Shown in pieces: positions 9,201-19,525 of a stretch of 64,000 nt of DNA. The notes under the pieces are model-generated. The model made no database searches, had not been told where the DNA came from, and was given only the letters and a program-made list of their open reading frames with translations. Each line of letters opens with the position of its first letter. Position 1 is the first letter of the stretch. Made by a program: the position numbers and the translations under genes. This stretch comes from an uncultured Flammeovirgaceae bacterium (lineage in GTDB: Bacteria; Bacteroidota; Bacteroidia; Cytophagales; Cyclobacteriaceae), in the NCBI GenBank assembly GCA_937884755.1, contig CAKZYJ010000494.1, positions 1-64,000 on the forward strand, in the 5' to 3' direction.

Positions 9201-10778
9201 AACGCTACTCCCGGAGTAGGACTGATCTCTCCCCCGCCCCACCACGACATTTACTCTATCGAAGATTTAGCCCAGTTGATCTACGACCTGAAGAACGCCA
9301 ATCGCGAAGCGCGGATCAATGTAAAGCTGGTAGCCTCAGCCGGAGTCGGTACTATTGCAGCCGGGGTAGCTAAAGCTCACGCCGATGTAGTACTTATCTC
9401 TGGTCACGACGGTGGAACAGGAGCATCACCTTTGAGTTCAGTACGCCACGCCGGAGTTGCCTGGGAACTAGGTCTGTCCGAAACCCATCAAACCCTGGTA
9501 AAGAATAATCTGCGCAGCCGCATTACAGTGCAGACTGACGGTCAGATTAAGACCGGACGCGATATTGCTATTGCTATTTTGCTGGGTGCTGAGGAATTTG
9601 GAGTTTCTACCGCCGCGCTAGTCACCGAAGGCTGCATCATGATGCGCAAGTGCCATTTGAATACCTGTCCGGTAGGCGTAGCTACGCAAGATCCCGAGCT
9701 ACGAGCGCTGTTTAGCGGAAAACCAGAGCATGTTATCAACCTGTTTACCTTCCTGGCCGAAGATCTACGGGAAATTATGGCTGAGTTAGGCTTCCGTACT
9801 GTAAACGAGATGATTGGGCAGGTAGACGTACTGGAGAAGCGCGACGATGTGAACCACTGGAAAGCCAAGAAAATTGACCTATCCCGAATTCTTTACAAGC
9901 CGGAAACCAGGCCCAACGTAGGTATCTACAAGCAACAGGAGCAAGATCACGGCATTGATGAGGTACTGGATTGGGATTTGATTGAGGCCGCTCTGCCCGC
10001 GTTGGAAGAATTAGAACCGGTGAAGAATGATTTTCGCCTAATCAATACTAACCGTTCGGTAGGGACCATGCTCTCTAATGAGGTTTCCAAGAAGTTCGGT
10101 AGCCCGGGGTTACCCCCCGGCACCATTCATTTTACCTTTAAAGGCTCGGCCGGACAAAGCTTTGCGGCCTTTACTACTAAGGGTATCCGGTTTGAACTGG
10201 AAGGTGAAGCCAACGATTATTTTGGCAAAGGTTTATCGGGCAGCGAGCTGATCATATACCCTCACCGTGAGTCAAAGTACGTACCCGAAGAAAACATGAT
10301 TATCGGTAACGTAGCCTTCTATGGGGCCACTTCTGGCGAAGCCTACATCCGAGGTCAGGCTGGTGAACGCTTCTGCGTTCGCAACTCCGGGGTGAAGGCT
10401 GTGGTAGAAGGTATTGGCGACCATGGTTGCGAGTACATGACTGGCGGTACGGTAGTGGTACTAGGCCGAACCGGCCGAAACTTTGGTGCGGGTATGAGTG
10501 GCGGTATGGCGTTTGTCTACGACGATGAACAACGCTTTCCGGCCTACTGTAACCATGAACAGGTTGACCTGGAAACAATGACTGATGAAGACGAGAATAC
10601 GGTGGTATCTATGCTTCAAAAACACGCTGAGTACACGGGTAGTATGGTGGCTCAGCGCATGCTAACAAACTGGGCACTAAGCCGTAATCACTTCATAAAA
10701 GTAATGCCGCGTGAATACAAGGCCGCTCTCGAGAAGCGACGGGCACAACAGGAGAATAAAACACAAGTAAAAGTATAA
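6213..10778 (+). CDS. gltB: Glutamate synthase large subunit (start possibly 6243)
   Basis: 1521 aa; [15 protein letters not shown] (N-terminal nucleophile Cys), [65 protein letters not shown]. Confidence 0.97.
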   Translation: [1521 protein letters not shown]

Positions 10779-10882
10779 GCCGAAGATTAGGACTTGAATT
10801 CTAGGTTTAGAAAAGTAGGTGTACCAGAGTCTGACACTTAACCTCTAACCTCCAATATCTGATCTTCAAAACCCGATCTACT

Positions 10883-12367
10883 ATGGGAAAACCAACTGGA
10901 TTTAAAGAGTTCAACCGGGAACTGCCGCAGGCGCGTGATCCCAAAGAGCGTATTAATGATTACAAGGAGCTATATCTGGATTTCGACGATAAAAAAACGA
11001 AAAAGCAGGCGGCTCGTTGTATGGACTGCGGTATACCATTTTGTCATAACGGCTGTCCATTGGGCAATAACATTCCCGAATTCAACGATGCAGTATACGA
11101 AGAGAACTGGGAGCTGGCTGCCCAGATTCTTCACTCTACTAACAACTTTCCTGAGTTTACCGGACGAATTTGCCCTGCTCCCTGCGAGGCCTCCTGCGTA
11201 CTGGGAATTATCAAGCCCCCGGTAGCTATTGAGCATATCGAGAAATCTATTGCTGAAAAGGCCTTTGAGCTAGGACTAATACAGCCCCAGCCACCTAAGG
11301 TGCGCACCGGAAAAAAGATTGCCATTGTCGGCTCCGGCCCAGCTGGGTTAGCCGCGGCCGCCCAACTCAATAAAGCCGGCCATTGGGTTACCCTATTTGA
11401 AAAAGACAAGCGAATCGGAGGATTGCTACGCTATGGTATCCCTGATTTTAAAATGGAGAAGTGGGTCATCGACCGTCGCTTGGCCGTGATGGAAGAAGAA
11501 GGAGTTGTTTTTAAAACCAGTGTGCATGTTGGTAAGGATATTACGGCTGAGCAATTAGAAGATGAATTTGACGCGGTAGTCATTACTACCGGAGCAGGTG
11601 TTCCGCGTGACCTACCCATTCCTGGCCGCGAACTGAAGGGAGTGCACTACGCCATGGAATTCCTTACGCAGCAGAATAAGCGGGTATCCAGCGACTGGCT
11701 CACGAACGACTCTGATATTTGGGCTACTGATAAGCACGTGGTAGTAATTGGTGGTGGCGATACCGGCTCCGATTGCGTAGGCACCTCCAATCGGCATCGG
11801 GCCGCTTCAGTGACTCAGATTGAATTAATGCCCAAACCGCCTACTGAGCGAGATGAAGACAATCCCTGGCCACAGTGGCCGATGATCCTACGTACCTCCT
11901 CCTCCCACGAAGAAGGAGCCGAGCGCAATTGGTCCATCATGACTAAAGAATTTGTACACGATGGGCAAGGAAACGTGAAAGGGCTGAAGCTGGCCAAACT
12001 AGAATGGAAGGTAAGTGAGCGGGATGGAAGACCTATGTTCGAAGAAATTCCTGGCAGTGAGTACGAAATTCCCTGCGATTTGGCTTTATTGGCTATCGGA
12101 TTCATGCACACCCAACGCCACGGGCTATTGGAAGATTTAGGAGTAGAGTTAGACCAACGAGGCAATATCGCCGCTGAAGAAGGCCGTTATCAGACCAATA
12201 AGCCTCACATTTTCACTGCGGGTGATGCCCGCCGGGGACAGTCGCTAGTAGTATGGGCTATTGCCGAAGGGCGTGAGGCTGCCCGAGCGGTAGACTTATA
12301 CTTGATGGGACACTCCGAACTGGAAGCTAGAGATGATTCACCCCTCAAAATTTCTAAGGCGGGGTAA
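10883..12367 (+). CDS. gltD: Glutamate synthase small subunit (NADPH)
   Basis: 494 aa; CMDCGIPFCHNGCPLGNNIPEFND, GRICPAPCEASCVLGI, AIVGSGPAGLAAAAQL, HIFTAGDARRGQSLVVWAIAEGREAA; directly follows gltB. Confidence 0.97.
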   Translation: MGKPTGFKEFNRELPQARDPKERINDYKELYLDFDDKKTKKQAARCMDCGIPFCHNGCPLGNNIPEFNDAVYEENWELAAQILHSTNNFPEFTGRICPAPCEASCVLGIIKPPVAIEHIEKSIAEKAFELGLIQPQPPKVRTGKKIAIVGSGPAGLAAAAQLNKAGHWVTLFEKDKRIGGLLRYGIPDFKMEKWVIDRRLAVMEEEGVVFKTSVHVGKDITAEQLEDEFDAVVITTGAGVPRDLPIPGRELKGVHYAMEFLTQQNKRVSSDWLTNDSDIWATDKHVVVIGGGDTGSDCVGTSNRHRAASVTQIELMPKPPTERDEDNPWPQWPMILRTSSSHEEGAERNWSIMTKEFVHDGQGNVKGLKLAKLEWKVSERDGRPMFEEIPGSEYEIPCDLALLAIGFMHTQRHGLLEDLGVELDQRGNIAAEEGRYQTNKPHIFTAGDARRGQSLVVWAIAEGREAARAVDLYLMGHSELEARDDSPLKISKAG

Positions 12368-12399
12368 TATCATACCTTACGACAAGCTAAAACTATCTC

Positions 12400-12431
12400 A
12401 AAACAGTTAGCATTTCGTTAGCTGTTTTTTT
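12400..12431 (+). terminator. Rho-independent-type terminator after gltD
   Basis: AAAACAGTTAGC-ATTTC-GTTAGCTGTTTT: a 12-bp stem with two G-U wobbles, followed by a T run. Confidence 0.7.
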
Positions 12432-12471
12432 GTTGTGTCAAAATACTTACCTTATCAGAAACTCCTGGCTC

Positions 12472-13797
12472 ATGAGATGGTGGTTTCTACTTTTCGTATT
12501 CGTTCTCGGTACCAATACAATCCTTGCCCAAATTAAACTAGTTAAGATTGATGAGGGAAAGCGGAATTATTGGCCTTGAGAGCCTTCCATAGCAATTAAT
12601 CCCCTTCAACCTAAACAAATCGTAGCCGGTAGTGTACTGAGTAATGTTTACTTTTCGAGAGATGCTGGGGTAAGTTGGAATGTCGATACAATCCGTTCGC
12701 CTTACGGAGTTTGGGGCGACCCCTGCTTACTAGCTGACTACAATAATCATTTTTTTTACTTTCACCTATCCTCGCCGGGTAATCAAGGGAGGAACGCCGA
12801 AAGTTGGCTGGACCGAATTGTATGCCAACGCTCTAGTGACGGAGGGCGCACCTGGAGCTCAGGTGCTAGTATCGGTTACCACCCAAACCACAATCAAGAT
12901 AAAGAATGGGCGACAGTGGACCCACAAAATAATCATCTCTACGTAAGTTGGACGGAGTTTGAAGAGTACGGTAGTACTGATCCTGAAGATAGTTCCTCTA
13001 TTGTTATAGCTAAATCTACTGATGCTGGAGAAACTTGGAGTGAACCAATACGGATTAATCAGAAAGCAGGTAATTGCCTGGATGATGACCAAACCGTAGA
13101 GGGAGCAGTACCCGCCGTGGGCCCTGCTGGGCAAGTATACGTGGCCTGGGCTAATAACGATACGCTTTATTTTGATCGCTCTACCGACGGGGGAAATACC
13201 TGGCTAGATAGAGATATCATAGTTGCCCAACAACCAGGGGGCTGGAGCCAATCAGTAGCCGGATTAGCGCGCTGCAATGGTATGCCAGTCACAGTATGTG
13301 ACCTGAGTGATAGTCCTTACCAGGGTACGATCTACGTAAACTGGACTGATCAGCGAAACGGTAGCGACGATATTGATGTTTGGTTAAGTCGTTCAACCGA
13401 TCAGGGAAATACCTGGTCAGAACCATTACGAGTGAATAATGATGAAGCCGGTCATCAACAGTTTTTAACCTGGATGGCAATTGACCCTACAACGGGCTAC
13501 TTGTATGTAGTTTTTTACGATCGCCGTAATACCAGTGGAACTGATACTGATGTGTTTTTAGCCTATTCTACCAATGGTGGAAATCATTTCACTAATGTCA
13601 AGCTCACTGACCAGCCTTTCAAAATAGACAGTTCAACGGTATTTTTTGGCGATTATAACAACGTCACTGCGTACGATCAGCGTATTTACCCCATTTGGAC
13701 GCAGCAAAAAGGAAAGAAACTCAGCATCTGGACCGCTCTAATTCAGCATCAGGATTTGGAAGAAGCAGTAACAAAAACTGGAAAAGAAGCCCAATAG
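12472..13797 (+). pseudogene. Sialidase/BNR-repeat exo-glycosidase-like gene interrupted by one in-frame TGA (codon 36, 12577-12579)
   Basis: Frame from ATG 12472 reads MRWWFLLFVFVLGTNTILAQIKLVKIDEGKRNYWP*EPSIAINPLQPKQIVAGSVLSNVYFSRDAGVSWN... and continues without another stop to 13797; repeated S-x-D-x-G-x-T-W Asp-box motifs. The ORF track shows only 12916-13797. Confidence 0.8.
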
Positions 13798-13907
13798 CAA
13801 AACCCACTTTCTTTTTAACCTAATAACTAAGGCAATTTTAGTGCATCTATTCTAAAAAAGTAAGATGCTTCCACTATTTTGCACAGTCGTTAATCAAACA
13901 AGATAGA

Positions 13908-16439
13908 ATGCATCGCTTCTTACTTTTACTTACTTGTTGGCTATTAAATGAAACAGCCGTAGCTCAGATACCAAGCCCTCAAGAATTTTTAGGTTATAAC
14001 CTAGGAGAAAGATTTACCCGCTACGACCGGGTTATTGACTACTTTGAAGAAGTAGCCGAAACCGCCGATCATATATCCCTGACTACTTACGGCGAAACCA
14101 ACGAACACCGACCTCTGGTAGTCGCTTACGTAACTTCTCCTGAAAACGCTGCGCAATTGGAGGCTATCCGCCAAGCTAACCTTGCGCGCACGGGCCTAGC
14201 CGAAGTGGATAACGAAGCATTTGATAATTTATCTATTGTGTGGCTTAGCTATAATGTGCACGGTAACGAAGCGGTTGCTACTGAATCTGCCATAGGTGTA
14301 CTCTACGAACTAGCGAGTGGACAGAGTCCCCAGGCGGCCGAATGGCTAGAGAATACGGTAGTCATCATTGATCCTTGCTTAAATCCTGACGGGCACGACC
14401 GCTACGTAAACTGGTACAATCAGAAGGCAAACGCTACACCTAATCCCCAACCCAAATCCTGGGAGCATGATGAACCCTGGCCAGGTGGGCGAATGAATCA
14501 TTATCTGTTTGACCTGAACCGCGACTGGGCCTGGGCTACCCAAAAAGAAACCCGCGAGCGGCTAGCACTATATAACCAGTGGTTGCCTCACATCCATGCC
14601 GACTATCACGAGCAAGGAGTGAACAGTCCGTACTACTTTGCCCCAGCAGCTGAACCCTACCACGCCATCATCACCGACTGGCAGCGAGAGTTGCAAACTG
14701 TGATTGGAAAAAACAATGCTCGCTACTTTGACGAAGCTGGCTGGCTCTACTTCACTCGCGAACGTTTTGATCTGCTGTACCCCAGCTACGGAGATACCTA
14801 CCCTACCTTCAACGGGGCCATTGGGATGACCTACGAGCAGGGCGGTTCGGGACGGGCCGGATTAGCCGTAATTACCGCAGAGGGCGATACCCTCACCTTA
14901 AAAGACCGTATTGACCACCACATCACCACCAGCTTATCCACTATTGAAGTTGCCTCTCAGAACGCTGGCCGTATTGTACAGGAATTTACCGATTTCTTTG
15001 AGAAATCGCGGCAGGGCGATTTTAGCATCTATTCTAGCTACGTAGTGAAGTCTGGTAACAACTCGGAAAAAATCAAAGATCTCCGTTTGCTGCTAGACAG
15101 ACATCAGATTGAGTACAGCGAAAGTACCGCTGCTCGCCGTCTTTCCGGGTTCAGCTACCAGCAAGACCGGGAGATTGACTTCCAACTGGAAGAAGGTGAC
15201 TTGGTGATTTCATCCAGTCAGCCTAAATCGGTACTACTACAAACGCTGTTTGAGCCCGAAGCTGAGCTTGCTGATTCTATTACCTACGACATCACCGCCT
15301 GGGCCATTCCTTACGCCTACGATTTAGACGCCTACGCGCTTGATACCAAAATCAATTCTGTTCAGGAAGTAATCGAAGATACTTTTGCACCCCAGCAGGT
15401 AAGTGAACCAGCCTACGCCTACGTGAGCCGCTGGAACGGCGTTCAGGATGCTCAATTTCTGTCTGAGCTTATTAAGCAGGGAATAAAGGTACGTTACTCC
15501 CAACGGGATTTTTCTCTAGAAGGACGGGCCTTTGATGCTGGAGCACTGATCATTACCCGTGCCAACAATCGCTCGCTCGGCGAACTGTTTGACCAGAAAA
15601 TTATCAGCTTAGCCAATAGGCTACAGCAAGAAATTTTTCCAGTTCGCACCGGCTACGTAGAAAGCGGCTTTGATCTAGGGTCAGGCGAGATACGCTTCAT
15701 TGACCCTCCCAAGGTACTATTGGCTGCAGGCGAGGATGTATCGCCCTATGGCCTTGGAGAAATCTGGTACTACTTTGAGCAGGAAATTGAGTACCCGGTA
15801 TCAGTCATCAACACGGAGAGCTTAAAGAGTGTTGACCTATCGGATTATAACGTACTCATATTACCTAATGGGCGATATGCTCAACTGTTAGAGGGCGTTG
15901 ACCTGAGAGAGTGGATACAGCAGGGTGGAAAAGTAATAGCTTTAGAAAATGCTTTGTCCTACTTTGGAGGTAAAGAAGAATACCAACTCGCCGAGTACTC
16001 CGATGACCAGGAAAAAGTTAATCTCGAGCAACTTAAAGAAGATTTTCGGGAACGCCACCAACTTTCAGCATATGAGGAGCGGGAGCGACGCGGCATTAGC
16101 AATTATATTTCAGGAAGCATCTTTAAGCTGCGTTTAGATAATACCCATCCACTTAGTTTAGGTTATCCCGACCATTACTTTACACTCAAACGAGGAAATA
16201 GTCGCTACGGCTATTTGAAAGAAGGTTGGAATGTAGCTACCCTAACTAGTGCCGACGAGTTGATAAGTGGCTTCGCCGGAGTCGAGATTCAGAAGCAGTT
16301 GACTAATTCACTAATATTTGGAGTGGAAGAAATGGGGAACGGTAGTATTATCTATTTAGTAGACAACCCGCTGTTCCGAGCATTTTGGCAAAATGGCAAG
16401 TTACTATTTAGTAATGCACTATTTTTAGTTGGACAATAA
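13908..16439 (+). CDS. M14 family zinc carboxypeptidase with C-terminal GATase-like region
   Basis: Signal peptide; NVHGNEAVATES (HxxE zinc site), FDLNRDWAWATQKETR, IHADYHEQG, MTYEQGGSG; C-terminal DYNVLILPNGRY...WIQQGGKVIALENA. Confidence 0.88.
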   Translation: MHRFLLLLTCWLLNETAVAQIPSPQEFLGYNLGERFTRYDRVIDYFEEVAETADHISLTTYGETNEHRPLVVAYVTSPENAAQLEAIRQANLARTGLAEVDNEAFDNLSIVWLSYNVHGNEAVATESAIGVLYELASGQSPQAAEWLENTVVIIDPCLNPDGHDRYVNWYNQKANATPNPQPKSWEHDEPWPGGRMNHYLFDLNRDWAWATQKETRERLALYNQWLPHIHADYHEQGVNSPYYFAPAAEPYHAIITDWQRELQTVIGKNNARYFDEAGWLYFTRERFDLLYPSYGDTYPTFNGAIGMTYEQGGSGRAGLAVITAEGDTLTLKDRIDHHITTSLSTIEVASQNAGRIVQEFTDFFEKSRQGDFSIYSSYVVKSGNNSEKIKDLRLLLDRHQIEYSESTAARRLSGFSYQQDREIDFQLEEGDLVISSSQPKSVLLQTLFEPEAELADSITYDITAWAIPYAYDLDAYALDTKINSVQEVIEDTFAPQQVSEPAYAYVSRWNGVQDAQFLSELIKQGIKVRYSQRDFSLEGRAFDAGALIITRANNRSLGELFDQKIISLANRLQQEIFPVRTGYVESGFDLGSGEIRFIDPPKVLLAAGEDVSPYGLGEIWYYFEQEIEYPVSVINTESLKSVDLSDYNVLILPNGRYAQLLEGVDLREWIQQGGKVIALENALSYFGGKEEYQLAEYSDDQEKVNLEQLKEDFRERHQLSAYEERERRGISNYISGSIFKLRLDNTHPLSLGYPDHYFTLKRGNSRYGYLKEGWNVATLTSADELISGFAGVEIQKQLTNSLIFGVEEMGNGSIIYLVDNPLFRAFWQNGKLLFSNALFLVGQ

Positions 16440-16458
16440 GCTGGCTGGTTAATCTCTG

Positions 16459-17346
16459 CTAGGGAGTTGGCACCAGAAAACCACGCTCTAGCATCCAGGC
16501 TTCGCAGAGTTCGGGCCAGGCCGAGAAGGCTGAGTAGCGGCTGCCCATCCCCAGGCCATGCCTCCCTTTCTCAAATACGTGTAGTTCGGCGGGAATATTC
16601 TTCTCCCGCAGGGCCAGGTAAAAGTAGATACTGTTTTCGGGCGGCACTCCCGTATCTTCGGTAGTGTGTACTAAGAAGGTAGGGGGAGTATCGGCTTTTA
16701 CCTGACGCTCATTGGAAAGTGAGGCTACCAGTTCGGCATCGGCATCTTCGCCGAGTAGTGAGCGTCGGGAACCTTTATGTTGATAATCTTCGGTAAAGGA
16801 AATCACCGGATAAAGTAGTACCATAAAATCAGGGCGGCTGCTTTGCAGATCGATTGGGTCGACAGCGTCAGCTCCGCCGGAATCTAAGTGTGTTCCCAGT
16901 GTTGAGGCCATATGTCCTCCGGCGGAAAATCCTAATACGCCAATCCGGTTAGGATCAATGCCCCATTCTTCTGCGTTGGCTCGTACGGTCCGGATGGCTC
17001 GCTTGCCATCATTCATAGGAATGGGATGTTTGTACCCGTTTTTCCCTAATCGGTAGGTTAATATGTAAGCTGAAACTCCAAAAGAGTTTAGCCACTGAGC
17101 AATCTGATGACCCTCGTGATCCATCGCCAACATGTTATACCCTCCGCCTGGGCACACTACTACCGCCGCGCCGGTAGCCATCGATGCCGATGCAGGATAG
17201 CGAATTAGCGATGGCATATCCTTTTCTTCAGTACCGGTAGCTCCGGGAGCACCTTCCGGCCACAACCGTAGGGTGTCGGGAGATGATTGAGCTAATACAT
17301 TAGCCAGTGTAAAAAAGCTGATTAGTAAGAAGAGAAAAATTTTCAT
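16459..17346 (-). CDS. Secreted alpha/beta hydrolase (acetyl-esterase/BD-FAE-like)
   Basis: Signal peptide; VVVCPGGGYNMLAMDHEGHQIAQWLN, GVLGFSAGGHMASTLGTH, catalytic D/H region PPTFLVHTTEDTGVPPENS...GRHGLGMG. Confidence 0.88.
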   Translation of the reverse strand: MKIFLFLLISFFTLANVLAQSSPDTLRLWPEGAPGATGTEEKDMPSLIRYPASASMATGAAVVVCPGGGYNMLAMDHEGHQIAQWLNSFGVSAYILTYRLGKNGYKHPIPMNDGKRAIRTVRANAEEWGIDPNRIGVLGFSAGGHMASTLGTHLDSGGADAVDPIDLQSSRPDFMVLLYPVISFTEDYQHKGSRRSLLGEDADAELVASLSNERQVKADTPPTFLVHTTEDTGVPPENSIYFYLALREKNIPAELHVFEKGRHGLGMGSRYSAFSAWPELCEAWMLERGFLVPTP

Positions 17347-17460
17347 GTGATGTGCAGATTAGGAACTTTATGTTACAAATTTTTGCGTGAGTTTTCAAAA
17401 ATCTACTTGTATACTCATACTGTGGGTTATACCCAGTTTGAATTACAACCAATTGATTTC

Positions 17461-19434
17461 TTATGAAGATGAAGATAAAAATACCAAAGCATAAGGAGGT
17501 AGATCAAGCGGAGTCGAAAATTCACTGAAATCAGATTCTAAAAATGAAGTAGGAGCTTCAAGGGCTGACGCGAAATTTTTTTCGTCTAAAAGCTTAACGC
17601 TGGAAAATAAATCACCTAAGATTTCTATCGATACCGGTTCCGGTTGTAGGTTAGCCATAATGCCCTTGGTGCCTTGATCAGTGCGAACTACTATCCCTTC
17701 TACCTTCCACGGATGGCTGGATTGAACTTCAAATACTTCTTGTACCTGTTCTGACAACAGATAATGAAACACCAGATACATAGGGTAAGGCGTACCAGGA
17801 GGCAACTGGCCAAGCTCAGAGAAAAAAGGCTCTACTTCCCCCGCTACTATTCCCTTTCTACCGACTGTCTCATAGTAGCTTACTGAGCTTACTCCGGACT
17901 GGATTAGATTTCGTAAGCTACCCACTGTCCAGCCTGCCCCAAACAGCGAAGCCTGACGGGTATCCACTGTTGGCGGTAAGGTGTCGGGATCAAGCGTTGG
18001 CTCTGGCCCGGTAGCGTTAGGGTTTCGCCGCATTTTCAGCGTAACGGGCGACACCTGCACCGGAACCCCATTAGCAAACTCCTGGGCACTAGCTATAGTG
18101 TAGGCCTGGGCCTGTAAGGTTTCAATTAATGATTGATTATCAAACTGATGCACCTGAGGATTAATAGAGTAGCTCAAAAAGTCGAGCTGGTTGCTGGGAA
18201 TGCGTTCCCGGTTGAGTTCGGTGAAGAAGTGATCGGTACCACTACCTAATCGAGCATCAGGGAAGTTACGACGTAATATTGGTATCGTTTCGTTTAATAG
18301 TGCTTCGGGAGTTACCTTATGCTCTTGATGCAAAATCAGTACAGATTTTACTTTTACACCCGATACCACATTAATGAAAGCAGTTAGTTCTTCAGAAACA
18401 TCATTGCTAAAATGTAAAGCAACTTCTAGTAAACAGCCTAATATATTTGCCTCTCTTACTGCCTGTCTCCATATTTGCTGCCAATCTGACTCAAAAAGTT
18501 TAATATCTATCCGATAATAGTCAAACTGAATTTCTTTCAGTAGGCTAATATTTTCTTGACTTAACGTATCAACCTCGGCGGAACGTCCGATGCCAATAGC
18601 TGGCAGCTTGGTAGTAGGTTTTTCAGTAATTGTTATTTGTGGAGTACTCTCATTCACCGAAATATTCGAAGGAGCTTGTTCTAGCTTCAGGAAAACCTCT
18701 TGGTATATTCTTTCGCCCTGAGGGACAGTTACCGGAAAAGGTTTCTCCAGTGGAGTGCAGTACGTTTTAAATGAATCGTCGGTCCAGTTGCGCTGATCCT
18801 CAGTCTCAAAAATGTCTCCGCTAAACTCTATCGAAGCCGTTACCTCTTCAGTAGGAGACCAGCGCATCCGACGAATATTCTTAAACGGCTGATGCGGACT
18901 AATGTAAACCGGAAACTTTCCTTCGGTTTTCTCTTCTTCCGAGCTTTCAATTTGGCAATCAGCTCCTGCTACGCTGGCCGGATGCAGCACACAAAAGCCA
19001 ATGCGGTTGCGCTGAAAGGTGCTGAGTGCCTCGCCTTCCATTGCGAAGCGAATGCTTCCATCCGCCTCACCTGTGATACGGTAGGTGGCAGAAAAATCAA
19101 TGTCTCCCTCCCGATAGCGACAGTTATAAGTTATCGCGAAACCATCGTTCAAGTGCTCAATCTTTTCCTGGGTGAGAGTGGGAGCTACTGTATTCCAGTT
19201 CTGATCGCGTACCGCTGAGTAGATCATCCGCAGCAGCTCCACCTCCCCCGCCCGAATGTAACGTAAATTACCTTCTTCGTACTGACAGCTAAGAGGGCCA
19301 GCGCGTAGTTCGGTAACTTCCGGGGGGCGGTGCGACGAACCACCGTAGTACATGGTTTCTTTAGCGGGTGCAGGTTGAGGCATAGCTGAGAGGTTAGGAA
19401 TAAAGTAGTAACTTACAAATTTTTCCGGCACCAC
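17461..19434 (-). CDS. D-apionate lactonase-like protein (start may be internal Met)
   Basis: MYYGGSSHRPPEVTELRAGPLSCQYEEGNLRYIRAGEVELLRMIYSAVRDQNWNTV..., RNRIGFCVLHPASVAG, EFSGDIFETEDQRNWTDDSFKTYCTPLEKPFP resemble the ApnL family as I recall it; no search performed. Confidence 0.65.
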   Translation of the reverse strand: MVPEKFVSYYFIPNLSAMPQPAPAKETMYYGGSSHRPPEVTELRAGPLSCQYEEGNLRYIRAGEVELLRMIYSAVRDQNWNTVAPTLTQEKIEHLNDGFAITYNCRYREGDIDFSATYRITGEADGSIRFAMEGEALSTFQRNRIGFCVLHPASVAGADCQIESSEEEKTEGKFPVYISPHQPFKNIRRMRWSPTEEVTASIEFSGDIFETEDQRNWTDDSFKTYCTPLEKPFPVTVPQGERIYQEVFLKLEQAPSNISVNESTPQITITEKPTTKLPAIGIGRSAEVDTLSQENISLLKEIQFDYYRIDIKLFESDWQQIWRQAVREANILGCLLEVALHFSNDVSEELTAFINVVSGVKVKSVLILHQEHKVTPEALLNETIPILRRNFPDARLGSGTDHFFTELNRERIPSNQLDFLSYSINPQVHQFDNQSLIETLQAQAYTIASAQEFANGVPVQVSPVTLKMRRNPNATGPEPTLDPDTLPPTVDTRQASLFGAGWTVGSLRNLIQSGVSSVSYYETVGRKGIVAGEVEPFFSELGQLPPGTPYPMYLVFHYLLSEQVQEVFEVQSSHPWKVEGIVVRTDQGTKGIMANLQPEPVSIEILGDLFSSVKLLDEKNFASALEAPTSFLESDFSEFSTPLDLPPYALVFLSSSS

Positions 19435-19525
19435 TGGGGCTTTTCCTGCTCTTTTGAATCAGGTTGAATTGTTGTACCCAAATCTTTATTGACACTTTTC
19501 GGCAGAAGTAGCTATTCTAAAAGTT

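Noticed and set aside
11131-12165. Minus-strand ORFs inside gltD
   Set aside because: Opposite a full-length, motif-complete GltD; treated as spurious.
12577-12579. TGA as a selenocysteine codon in the sialidase-like gene
   Set aside because: No SECIS-like structure was evident on inspection and Sec use is not expected in this enzyme family; nonsense mutation or sequencing error is simpler. Kept only as a test in the finding.
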